From: JALQXV01 sp964540445
Lineage (GTDB): Bacteria; Patescibacteriota; Saccharimonadia; Saccharimonadales; 2-12-FULL-41-12
DNA: 8,181 nt
Direction of reading: 5' to 3'
Assembly (NCBI GenBank): GCA_964540445.1
Contig: CAZIMF010000038.1
Span: 1 to 8,181 of the forward strand
Both the position numbers and the translations under genes were made by a program. Below are positions 1 to 5,902 of the stretch, one piece after another. Each line of letters opens with the position of its first letter. Positions within the stretch are counted from its first letter, which is position 1. Under the pieces are notes generated by a model that was not told the DNA's origin, did no database searches, and saw only the letters and a list, made by a program, of their open reading frames with translations.

Positions 1-283
1 TGTAACCAAGCCGGCTGGCTTTCTTGCTGGTTGGTTCAACGATTGCAACTTTGCTTACCCACATTGGTTTGGTGATTTCAACAATACCGCCTTGTGGGTA
101 CTTTTGGTTTGGCTTCATAGCCTTTTTAACGATGTTAATGCCTTCGACGGTTACTTTGTTCTCGGCTGGGTGCGTTGCAACAACTTTGCCTGTCTTGCCC
201 TTGTATTTGCCAGCCAGCACAATGACAGTGTCATCTTTCTTAAGACGAATCTTATATACAGCTCGAGGATCTGGGATTCTCAT
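1..283 (-). CDS. rplX: 50S ribosomal protein L24, 3' end outside window
   Basis: Ribosomal protein L24 is an early assembly protein of the 50S subunit that binds the 5' domain of 23S rRNA. The window holds the first 94 residues; the gene runs off the low-coordinate edge. The N-terminal half contains a KOW-type motif (DDTVIVLAGKYKGKTGKVV, about residues 17-35), followed by an EGINIVKKAMKP segment and an IVEITKPMW segment typical of L24. The ATG at 283 shares its A with the TAA stop of rplN (TAATG), and a GGAGGT Shine-Dalgarno sequence lies inside the end of rplN. It is the last visible gene of a long co-transcribed ribosomal operon. The identification is firm; only the C-terminus is missing. 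Confidence 0.96.
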   Translation of the reverse strand, partial: MRIPDPRAVYKIRLKKDDTVIVLAGKYKGKTGKVVATHPAENKVTVEGINIVKKAMKPNQKYPQGGIVEITKPMWVSKVAIVEPTSKKASRLGY

Positions 284-651
284 TACAGTACCTCCGGTGC
301 AAGGCTAATGATTTTTGCATAACCCATATCGCGAAGTTCACGTGGGACCGGACCAAAAATACGCGTAGCTCGTGGAAGTTTATCGTCGCCAATGATGACA
401 GCAGCATTGTCGTCAAACTTAATGGTTGAACCATCTTTTCGCTTGATAGAGTTGCGGGTACGAACAACAACGGCACGTACAACACTCTTCTTTTTAACGC
501 CGCCACCTGGATTGGCTTGCTTTACAGTTGCAGTAATTACATCGCCAACATGCGCGTAACGACGGCGCGTGCCACCAAGCACACGGATGCAAAGAATTTC
601 TTTAGCGCCGCTGTTATCACAGACGATAAGACGTGATTCTTGCTGAATCAT
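283..651 (-). CDS. rplN: 50S ribosomal protein L14
   Basis: L14 is a 23S rRNA-binding protein at the subunit interface, taking part in intersubunit bridges. The 122-residue product has the standard bacterial length. Visible family signatures are the N-terminal MIQQESRLIVCDNSGAKE, the GDVITATVKQANPGGGVKK loop, the VVRTRNSIKRKDGS segment, and the C-terminal IFGPVPRELRDMGYAKIISLAPEVL block, which is nearly canonical. The start ATG shares its A with the rpsQ stop (TAATG), with GAAGGAG upstream inside rpsQ. It is embedded in the ribosomal operon between rpsQ and rplX as in most bacteria. Nothing unusual is seen in the protein. Confidence 0.98.
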   Translation of the reverse strand: MIQQESRLIVCDNSGAKEILCIRVLGGTRRRYAHVGDVITATVKQANPGGGVKKKSVVRAVVVRTRNSIKRKDGSTIKFDDNAAVIIGDDKLPRATRIFGPVPRELRDMGYAKIISLAPEVL

Positions 652-977
652 TACTTTGCTCCTTCCGTATCGACGGCTTCAGTTACAATCGCATCTTCGG
701 CACTGGTATTAATCGCATCTTTGTCAGCCTGGCTTAATGCGGCCCGCTGAATAATGTTCTGAAGCGTGTAGCGTTTACGAGCCGACAGTGGGCGAGTTTC
801 AATAATAGAAACTTTGTCGCCAACCTTACAGGTATTTTCTTCGTCGTGAGCCATGTACTTAGAATTCACGGTATATTGCTTCTTATAAATTGGATGGGTT
901 TTTCGGGTTTGAATCGTGATGACAATCGTCTTATTAGGAGCTGTCGACGAGACTGTACCGATTAGGGTTTTAGCCAT
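651..977 (-). CDS. rpsQ: 30S ribosomal protein S17 with acidic C-terminal tail
   Basis: S17 is a primary 16S rRNA-binding protein of the 30S body. The OB-fold core is recognisable: GTVSSTAPNKTIVITIQTRKTHPIYKK near residues 7-33, then YMAHDEENTCKVGDKVSIIETRPLS at 41-65 and KRYTLQNII. The product is 108 residues, while typical bacterial S17 is about 80-90. The extra length is a C-terminal tail of roughly 27 residues (82-108) that is acidic and low in complexity, unlike the basic core. The start shares its A with the rpmC stop (TAATG), with AAAGGAG upstream. The core assignment is firm; the tail has no assignable role. Confidence 0.97.
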   Translation of the reverse strand: MAKTLIGTVSSTAPNKTIVITIQTRKTHPIYKKQYTVNSKYMAHDEENTCKVGDKVSIIETRPLSARKRYTLQNIIQRAALSQADKDAINTSAEDAIVTEAVDTEGAK

Positions 978-1177
978 TAGATGGTCTCCTTTGCGAGGTT
1001 TTCACTCATTATTGTTAACATACGGGCAAGATCTTTTCGTTTACTGCGCAAAATACGGACGTTCTGAGTTTCACCCATGTGAATCCGGCGGCGTAGTTCG
1101 GCAATCTCATCACGAAGCGTTGTAACGTTAGCCGCAATATCGGCAGTTTTCATTTTTCTAATCTCGATAGTTTTCAT
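977..1177 (-). CDS. rpmC: 50S ribosomal protein L29
   Basis: L29 is a small two-helix protein at the polypeptide exit site of the 50S subunit, next to L23, where signal recognition particle and trigger factor dock. The 66-residue product has normal length. It shows the expected antiparallel helical hairpin, with LRDEIAELRRRIHMGETQNV in the first helix and turn and a basic second helix RILRSKRKDLARMLTIM. The start ATG shares its A with the rplP stop (TAATG), and GGGAGGT lies in the 3' end of rplP. Its position between rplP and rpsQ is the universal bacterial arrangement. Confidence 0.96.
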   Translation of the reverse strand: MKTIEIRKMKTADIAANVTTLRDEIAELRRRIHMGETQNVRILRSKRKDLARMLTIMSENLAKETI

Positions 1178-1590
1178 TACTCAACCTCCCGCATAATAAA
1201 CCTGGTTTTAATAGGTAATTTGTGGCTGGCTAAACGCATTGCTTCTCGGGCCACTTCTTCAGTAACACCCTGCATTTCAAATAACACTGTGCCTGGGCGG
1301 ACTTTGGCCACAAAAAATTCTGGAGAACCTTTGCCGCCGCCCATCTTAAGACCGAGGGCTTTGCGAGTAACCGGCGTGTGAGGAAAGATACGAATCCATA
1401 TTTTACCACCACGCTTAACATAACGGGTCATTGCTTGACGAGACGACTCGATTTGACGACTGGTAATGCGCTCTGAATCCATTGATTGCAGCGCGTAGTC
1501 ACCAAAAGCAATGGTATTGCCGCGAGTAGCAGGGCCTTTAATCTTGCCCTTCATGACTCGTCGGTGTTTGGTTTTATTTGGAATTAACAT
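1177..1590 (-). CDS. rplP: 50S ribosomal protein L16
   Basis: L16 helps organise the A-site region of the 50S subunit. The 137-residue product has the family length. Signatures include MLIPNKTKHRR at the N-terminus, ITSRQIESSRQAMTRYVKR (42-60), GGKIWIRIFPHTPVT (61-75), the MGGGKGSPEFFVAKV segment and LASHKLPIKTRF near the end. I chose the ATG at 1590 over an in-frame TTG at 1617: it matches the conserved L16 N-terminus and shares its A with the rpsC stop (TAATG), with GGGAGAG upstream. The residue before MGGGKG is Lys, where the E. coli protein has Arg81, the arginine hydroxylated there. Confidence 0.97.
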   Translation of the reverse strand: MLIPNKTKHRRVMKGKIKGPATRGNTIAFGDYALQSMDSERITSRQIESSRQAMTRYVKRGGKIWIRIFPHTPVTRKALGLKMGGGKGSPEFFVAKVRPGTVLFEMQGVTEEVAREAMRLASHKLPIKTRFIMREVE

Positions 1591-2219
1591 TAGAAGGTCT
1601 CTCCCTTGTATATCCAAACCTTAACACCGATGATACCAGCGCCGGTTTTAGCGCGTGCACCATGGTAATCAATATCTGCCCGAATTGTGTGTAATGGCAC
1701 AGAACCAGCAACTTCTTTTTCGCGGCGTGACATTTCGGCGCCGTTTAGTCGACCAGCAACTTCGATGCGAATACCGAGTGCACCGGCACGCATAGTGGCA
1801 GCCGACGCCTGCTTAATAGCTCGTCGGAACGAAATGCGTCGCTCAAGTTGGTGCGCGATATTTTCGGCAACCAACTTAGCGTAGAGTTCTGACTTCTTAA
1901 TTTCTTCGATATTAACTCGAGTTTGTACTCCGTAAATCTTCTCAATGGCGTTCTTAAGCTCTTGTGCACCAGCACCACCGCGGCCAATCACAACACCAGC
2001 TTTAGCAGTAGAAACAGTAACGGTAACCAAGTTTGGTGAGCGCTCAATATCTACCTTGTTGATAGAGGCACGTGAACCAAGCTTGTCGTTAATCATACGG
2101 CGAACTTTTAAGTCTTGCGTAAGATATGCAGCGTAGTCCTTCTTTGAGGCAAACCAGCGACTGCGCCAGTCTTTATTAACCTGAAGACGCATGCTAATTG
2201 GGTTAACTTTTTGGCCCAT
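1590..2219 (-). CDS. rpsC: 30S ribosomal protein S3
   Basis: S3 lines the mRNA entry channel of the 30S head and contributes to mRNA unwinding with S4 and S5. The 209-residue product starts with the classic MGQKVNPISMRL. It contains a type II KH domain whose GXXG loop is GRGG at residues 79-82, followed by helix AQELKNAIEKIYG. The C-terminal domain carries LVAENIAHQLERRISFRRAIKQA and the GSVPLHTIRADIDYHGARAKTGAGIIGVKVWIYKGE ending in two blocks. The start shares its A with the rplV stop (TAATG), with AAGGAGG upstream. It is somewhat shorter than E. coli S3 because it lacks the extended C-terminal tail. Confidence 0.98.
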   Translation of the reverse strand: MGQKVNPISMRLQVNKDWRSRWFASKKDYAAYLTQDLKVRRMINDKLGSRASINKVDIERSPNLVTVTVSTAKAGVVIGRGGAGAQELKNAIEKIYGVQTRVNIEEIKKSELYAKLVAENIAHQLERRISFRRAIKQASAATMRAGALGIRIEVAGRLNGAEMSRREKEVAGSVPLHTIRADIDYHGARAKTGAGIIGVKVWIYKGETF

Positions 2220-2611
2220 TACTTTGCCTCCTTCTTGGCTGGAGCTGCTTTAGCGGCAGCTGGTTTCTTAGGTTGACGAACTTCGCCTTCAACTTGTACA
2301 AAAATATGACTTGTCTTGCGTTCAAATGGTAACGCACGACCGTGAGAGGCAGGACGAAACCGCTTTAAACGAGGACCAGGCGTAACAGAAATGTGCGTGA
2401 TTAAAAGGCTGTCGGGCTTGTAGTTATGATTGTTCTCGGCATTAGCGCGAACACTCTCGATAACCTTGCGAACAGGAATAGCCGACCGGCGCGGAACGTG
2501 CGACAAAATAGTCAACGCGTCGCTAACCGTGCGACCGCGAACTAATGAAGCAACCACACCGACCTTACGCGGGCTCATATGAACACCAATAGCACTTGCT
2601 TTAACTGCCAT
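2219..2611 (-). CDS. rplV: 50S ribosomal protein L22 with A/K-rich tail
   Basis: L22 binds 23S rRNA, and its long beta-hairpin reaches into the nascent peptide exit tunnel. The N-terminal helix shows HMSPRKVGVVASLVRGR (11-27), and the hairpin is GPRLKRFRPASHGRALPFERKTSHI at about 79-103. The product is 130 residues, longer than the usual 110 or so, because of a C-terminal low-complexity tail rich in Pro, Ala and Lys (about 111-130). The start shares its A with the rpsS stop (TAATG). The upstream AAAGG is the weakest Shine-Dalgarno sequence in the operon. Confidence 0.97.
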   Translation of the reverse strand: MAVKASAIGVHMSPRKVGVVASLVRGRTVSDALTILSHVPRRSAIPVRKVIESVRANAENNHNYKPDSLLITHISVTPGPRLKRFRPASHGRALPFERKTSHIFVQVEGEVRQPKKPAAAKAAPAKKEAK

Positions 2612-2886
2612 TATTTCTTACCTTTCGCGAGCTTGCCACCGTGGCTGCGGAACTTACGGGTTGGGCTAAATTCGCCAAGTTTGTGGCCAACCATGTTTTC
2701 GGTAACAAAAACCGGAACATGCACTCGTCCGTTATGAACAGCAATGGTACGGCCAACAAACTCGGGGGGAATCGCACAAGCACGAGCCCACGTTTTAATA
2801 ATTGTGCGGTCCTCTGAACCAAGTGCTGCGACTTTTTTAGCAAGCTTTGGATCAATAAATGGACCCTTCTTTATCGAACGACTCAT
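2611..2886 (-). CDS. rpsS: 30S ribosomal protein S19
   Basis: S19 sits in the 30S head with S13 and contacts the A-site region and the bridge to the large subunit. The 91-residue product is a full-length family member: MSRSIKKGPFIDPKLAKKV at the start, then FVGRTIAVHNGRVHVPVFVTENMVGHKLGEFSPTRKFRSHGG in the conserved core. The start codon overlaps the stop of the upstream unknown gene by four bases (ATGA), the only junction of that type in the operon. Its Shine-Dalgarno sequence AAGGAG (2897-2902) is inside the upstream unknown gene, ten bases before the ATG. S19 translation is therefore probably coupled to that gene. Confidence 0.98.
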   Translation of the reverse strand: MSRSIKKGPFIDPKLAKKVAALGSEDRTIIKTWARACAIPPEFVGRTIAVHNGRVHVPVFVTENMVGHKLGEFSPTRKFRSHGGKLAKGKK

Positions 2887-3197
2887 ACAGCTACCACTCC
2901 TTCGCTATGTAATTGGTTCCTTGTTTCGACATAACCAACAATATGCCCTAAGACCCCTGCCGTAACTTCGTCGCTATGGGTTGGAAAATCAACATCCTCG
3001 CCACGTTTTTTAGCTTCATACCTCGTGGCAATATCAACAATGTCAGCTTCTCCGAGCAAGATATTGCCAGGAAGTTGGAGAGGAAGACCATCTATGTGGG
3101 CCTGTTTGCCTGCGTTACTTCCATTTATTACACTATCTGCAAACACAGTAGTATACTGCTGTGCTAAATCATGTAGAGTTTCATTTATGTTAGCCAT
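2883..3197 (-). CDS. Unknown acidic 104-aa protein inside the ribosomal operon
   Basis: I do not recognise this protein. It lies where rplB is normally followed directly by rpsS. The start ATG is two bases after the rplB stop and is preceded by GAGG (3206-3209) at an eight-base spacing, a good ribosome binding site. Its TGA stop overlaps the rpsS start (ATGA), and its last codons carry the rpsS Shine-Dalgarno sequence. The product is clearly acidic (about 14 Asp/Glu against 6 Lys/Arg), unlike its basic neighbours. There is no signal peptide, transmembrane segment or cysteine. It looks like a small soluble protein with helical segments near 5-20 and 50-66, a Pro/Leu/Gly-rich link (about 37-48), and a Val/Gly/His-containing C-terminal part. 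A role with the ribosome is only inferred from location. Confidence 0.85.
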   Translation of the reverse strand: MANINETLHDLAQQYTTVFADSVINGSNAGKQAHIDGLPLQLPGNILLGEADIVDIATRYEAKKRGEDVDFPTHSDEVTAGVLGHIVGYVETRNQLHSEGVVAV

Positions 3198-3199
3198 GA

Positions 3200-4036
3200 T
3201 TATTTCCTCTTCGCCGCATGTCGGCTTCTTATGATTAGGTTACTGGTACTCTTGCGACGACGCGTCTTGTAACCAAGAGTCTTTTGACCCCATGGACTGC
3301 GCGGATCACGCGCGATACCATGACGACCACCGTCACCACCACCATGCGGGTGATTGGCGGCGTTCATAACAACACCGCGAACACCAGGGCGAATGCCCTT
3401 GCGTCGGTTACGGCCGGCTTTACCAATTTTGACGTTCTGGTGCTGGACGTTACCAACTACACCAATGCTAGCCATACAATTGACACCAATTTTACGGACT
3501 TCACCACTGGGCATACGAACCTGTGCGTAATCGTCTTCTTTAGCCATAAGCTGGGCACTGGCACCGGCGCTGCGAACAGCTTGGGCACCTTTACCTGGCT
3601 GTAGTTCGATAGCGTGGATAACACTACCAACTGGGATGTTTTTAAGTGCAATGCGATTTCCGGTCTCAACAGGCGCTGTTTCGCCAACAGTAATAGTTTG
3701 ACCTTGCTTCATGCCAAGTGCTGCCAAAATGTAGTGATGATTGTCGTTACTATCTTTAATGCGAGCAATGTGTGCGCTTCGGCCTGGATCGTATTCGATG
3801 TGCTCAATGGTTGCAGTTGTGCCTTCGCTCAAACGGAAGTTCATTAATCGGTAGAATCGTCGAGCACCACCACCACGATGACGGGTAGTAATACGCCCGG
3901 CGTTGTTACGGCCAGCGTTTTGTTTACGAATTTTAGTCAGTGACTTGAGGGGCTTACGAGTAGTAATAGTGTCGAAGTCCTGGGTAGTCATACCGCGTCG
4001 GCCGGGAGTAGTCGGCTTGTATTTTTGAATAGCCAT
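3200..4036 (-). CDS. rplB: 50S ribosomal protein L2
   Basis: L2 is a highly conserved 23S rRNA-binding protein needed for subunit association and an intact peptidyl transferase centre. The 278-residue product has standard length. The N-terminal OB-like domain carries KIRKQNAGRNNAGRITTRHRGGG (35-57); the SH3-like domain and GKAGRNRRKGIRPGVRGVVMN segment follow. The key C-terminal NHPHGGGDGGRHG block (228-240) includes the conserved histidine at 229. The basic C-terminal tail KTRRRKSTSNLIIRSR is typical. The start shares its A with the rplW stop (TAATG), with AAGGAGA upstream. Downstream, the stop is separated by two bases from the unknown gene rather than fused to rpsS. Confidence 0.99.
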   Translation of the reverse strand: MAIQKYKPTTPGRRGMTTQDFDTITTRKPLKSLTKIRKQNAGRNNAGRITTRHRGGGARRFYRLMNFRLSEGTTATIEHIEYDPGRSAHIARIKDSNDNHHYILAALGMKQGQTITVGETAPVETGNRIALKNIPVGSVIHAIELQPGKGAQAVRSAGASAQLMAKEDDYAQVRMPSGEVRKIGVNCMASIGVVGNVQHQNVKIGKAGRNRRKGIRPGVRGVVMNAANHPHGGGDGGRHGIARDPRSPWGQKTLGYKTRRRKSTSNLIIRSRHAAKRK

Positions 4037-4422
4037 TACTTGGTCTCCTTTTTAGCTGATTTAGCAGCTTTCTTCTCGGCTTTTTCGGCAGCCTTAGCTT
4101 CTTTAGCTTCAGCTTCTTCAACGGCTGCAAAGATAGGAATAGAATCGCCTTCTTTAAGGGTAACGAAAGCCTTTTTGTAATCAGCACGAGTGCCCATAAC
4201 ATTTTTGCGATACTTGCCAAGCCGGATTGAGCGCGCTGGCTTACCTTTGACAACAACGGTACGAACGTTAATAACCGTTACGTTAAACTGTGCGGTGACT
4301 GCTTCGGCTACTTCAATCTTATTGGTAGATTTAGGAATGACAAAAACGAATGTGTTTGTAGTCTGCGCGCTAGCGTATGTTTTTTCGCTCATGCGAGGCT
4401 TAAGAGCTATAGTCTTACTCAT
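4036..4422 (-). CDS. rplW: 50S ribosomal protein L23 with charged tail
   Basis: L23 sits at the exit of the nascent peptide tunnel and is the docking site for trigger factor and SRP. The N-terminal part shows LKPRMSEKTYASAQ (7-20) and the FVFVIPKSTNKIEVAEAVTAQF core, then VINVRTVVVKGK and the RKNVMGTRADYKKAFVTLKEGDSI block (72-95). The product is 128 residues against about 95-100 in typical bacteria. The excess is a C-terminal tail (about 100-128) composed almost only of Ala, Lys and Glu, probably helical or disordered. The start shares its A with the rplD stop (TAATG), and a perfect AGGAGG sits nine bases upstream. Confidence 0.97.
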   Translation of the reverse strand: MSKTIALKPRMSEKTYASAQTTNTFVFVIPKSTNKIEVAEAVTAQFNVTVINVRTVVVKGKPARSIRLGKYRKNVMGTRADYKKAFVTLKEGDSIPIFAAVEEAEAKEAKAAEKAEKKAAKSAKKETK

Positions 4423-5057
4423 TATTTTGTGCCTCCTAGCCAGGTAGAAATAATTTCTAAGGAAGGCTTTGTAATGATGATAGTATCGGCATTAAGTACA
4501 TCATACACACTTACATATGTAGCTTGAACGACTTTAAGGTCTGAAATATTGCGAGTTGCACGTACCACCATATCGTTTTTATTGTCTACGACTAATAGTG
4601 TGCGGCGGGTTGCACCGATTTTAGCTAAGAGTGCAACGGTTGGCTTAACCGTACCGTTAGTATCAAACGATTCAATAATGGTAATTTTGCCAGCCTCACT
4701 TGCAAGACTGAGGGCTTGACGAGTGGCCAGGCGCTTCGCCTTAGTATTTACTTTTTTAGTGTAATTTTCGAGACCTGTTGGGCCAAATGTGATACCACCA
4801 CCACGCCAAATAGGAACACGCGAGCTACCAAATCGAGCTCGACCAGTACCTTTTTGCTTCCATGGCTTTTTACCACCACCACTGACAAGACCACGAGTCT
4901 TAGTAACAGCAAGGTTTAAGCGGCCGTTGGATAGGTATGCCGTATAGACATCTTTTAATAATTGGTGATTGGTAACTTCGACGCCGAAAACTTCTTTATC
5001 GAGTTTAGCCGGAGTTGTTGCTTTGGCACCTTTGGCAGTAAATGTTTGCGTAGCCAT
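4422..5057 (-). CDS. rplD: 50S ribosomal protein L4
   Basis: L4 is an early 50S assembly protein whose extended loop lines the exit tunnel with L22. In E. coli it also represses the S10 operon. The 211-residue product has family length. It shows HQLLKDVYTAYLSN (31-44), followed by the tunnel loop RGLVSGGGKKPWKQKGTGRARFGSSRVPIWRGGG (about 55-88), which is strongly diagnostic, and then a C-terminal Rossmann-like domain with LLVVDNKNDMVVRATRNI. The start shares its A with the rplC stop (TAATG), with GGGAG upstream. If L4 autoregulation exists here, the leader before rplC is the obvious target, but that is inference. Confidence 0.98.
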   Translation of the reverse strand: MATQTFTAKGAKATTPAKLDKEVFGVEVTNHQLLKDVYTAYLSNGRLNLAVTKTRGLVSGGGKKPWKQKGTGRARFGSSRVPIWRGGGITFGPTGLENYTKKVNTKAKRLATRQALSLASEAGKITIIESFDTNGTVKPTVALLAKIGATRRTLLVVDNKNDMVVRATRNISDLKVVQATYVSVYDVLNADTIIITKPSLEIISTWLGGTK

Positions 5058-5674
5058 TACTTAACTCCCTTTATCATAACGATACTTTTGCGTGGACCAG
5101 GTACGGCGCCGTACACACCAATCACACCAAGCTCCATATCGACTAATGCAATCTTTAGGTTTTTAATGGTAACTCGTTCGTTACCCATCTGGCCAGCCAT
5201 TTTTTTACCCTTAAAGATGCGTTGCGGGTACATTGAACCAATAGAGCCGACTTTACGAGTATTACCTTTGCCACCATGCGTGGCGCGCTGACGATGGAAG
5301 TTATGGCGCTTAATAGTACCAGCCCAGCCTTTACCTTTACTGGTGCTAATTACGTCGACAATATCTCCGACACTAAAAATATCGGCTGCCATGGCATCAC
5401 CGATATTTAGTTCTTCTGCTGTATCGTCGCTGAGGCGCACTTCGCGCATAATCTTGACGTTCTTTTTTGCGGGCTTAATATGCCCGAGTTGCGGCTTGGC
5501 AATATTCTTGCCGTCTTCAAAGCCAATTTGGACTGCGTTGTATCCGTCAGTCTCAATATTCTTGAGCTGCGTTACCACATTGTCGCTAGCGGAAAGCAAA
5601 GTAACAGCAGCAACCGTACCATCTTCTGAGATAGTACTGGTCATGCCAACCTTACGAGTAAGTAATGCTTTCAT
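5057..5674 (-). CDS. rplC: 50S ribosomal protein L3
   Basis: L3 is an early-binding 50S protein that reaches toward the peptidyl transferase centre. The product from the ATG at 5674 is 205 residues, the usual length. It opens with MKALLTRKVGMTSTISEDG and contains KGKGWAGTIKRHNF (113-126), RATHGGKGNTRKVGSIGS (130-147) and the FKGKKMAGQMGNERVT block (154-169), all diagnostic. The reading frame stays open 55 codons further upstream to a TTG at 5839, but that stretch is unlike any L3 and overlaps the leader. GGAG lies four bases before the chosen ATG. It is the first gene of the compact ribosomal block here, because rpsJ is separated from it by two other genes. Confidence 0.97.
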   Translation of the reverse strand: MKALLTRKVGMTSTISEDGTVAAVTLLSASDNVVTQLKNIETDGYNAVQIGFEDGKNIAKPQLGHIKPAKKNVKIMREVRLSDDTAEELNIGDAMAADIFSVGDIVDVISTSKGKGWAGTIKRHNFHRQRATHGGKGNTRKVGSIGSMYPQRIFKGKKMAGQMGNERVTIKNLKIALVDMELGVIGVYGAVPGPRKSIVMIKGVK

Positions 5675-5694
5675 AGTTCTCCGGTTTCGCATTG

Positions 5695-5711
5695 GATCAG
5701 GAGGACTGATC
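5695..5711 (-). promoter_or_regulatory. Perfect 6-bp hairpin just upstream of rplC
   Basis: The transcript strand reads GATCAG, loop TCCTC, CTGATC, a perfect six-base-pair stem with a five-base loop. It ends about 12 bases before the GGAG ribosome binding site of rplC (5679-5682). The CTCC at 5700-5703, spanning the loop and the 3' arm, could pair with that GGAG instead, so the element may tune rplC initiation. The pairing is visible in the sequence; the regulatory role is inference. Confidence 0.4.
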
Positions 5712-5760
5712 ATACGATTTAATTTATTATTTTCTTTATGCCTTCTTGCAAACAAGACAT

Positions 5761-5824
5761 AAAAATGGTGGCGACTGATGGTTTCGACCTCTGTTAAATG
5801 AGGAGGACCTTTCGAGTACACCAC
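5761..5824 (-). promoter_or_regulatory. Structured leader element with U-run, candidate attenuator
   Basis: In the leader of the rplC operon an outer stem GTGGTG (5819-5824) can pair with CGCCAC (5768-5773), including one G-U pair. It is followed after two bases by five Ts (5761-5765). Inside, GGTCCTC can pair with GAGG and ACC around an A/T-rich loop. The outer stem plus U-run resembles a terminator-like attenuator, as is known for the E. coli S10 leader. The stems are short and interrupted, so folding strength is uncertain. The outer stem was found by eye, and function is inferred. Confidence 0.35.
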
Positions 5825-5859
5825 GTACAACTCAGGCAATACGTTGCATTTGCCTTATC

Positions 5860-5889
5860 AGATTAGCACAGATAACTAACACCTGTCCA
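5860..5889 (-). promoter_or_regulatory. Candidate promoter for the rplC operon
   Basis: On the minus strand a -35-like TGGACA (5884-5889) is followed at 18 bases by a -10-like TAATCT (5860-5865) preceded by TGC, an extended -10 feature. It lies between the stop of the small membrane protein gene and the rplC leader. A start near 5853 would give an untranslated leader of roughly 180 bases. This would allow the large ribosomal block to be transcribed independently of the secreted-protein gene. Confidence 0.5.
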
Positions 5890-5902
5890 TATGTTGCGTA
5901 TT

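Noticed and set aside
1591..1617. L16 start at an upstream TTG
   Set aside because: The ATG at 1590 gives the conserved MLIPNKTKHR start and the same TAATG junction as the neighbouring genes.
3284..3604. Plus-strand open frame rich in Thr opposite rplB
   Set aside because: Its composition follows from the reverse complement of the L2 coding sequence.
5343..5762. 139-residue plus-strand open frame opposite rplC
   Set aside because: It is the antisense shadow of a conserved L3 gene, has no ribosome binding site and has no recognisable sequence.
5675..5839. A 55-codon N-terminal extension of L3 from a TTG at 5839
   Set aside because: It is unlike the conserved L3 start, lacks a supporting ribosome binding site and overlaps the leader. 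MKALLTRKVGMT at 5674 is the family N-terminus.
5766..5860. tmRNA-like 5' end on the plus strand (GGTGGCGACTGATGGTTTCGAC is about 5768-5788)
   Set aside because: The GGTTTCGAC resemblance is striking, but there is no matching 3' tRNA-like domain, no complementary acceptor arm at the right distance, and no GCATGCCGAGG-type block. A minus-strand gene occupies the space where the rest would be.
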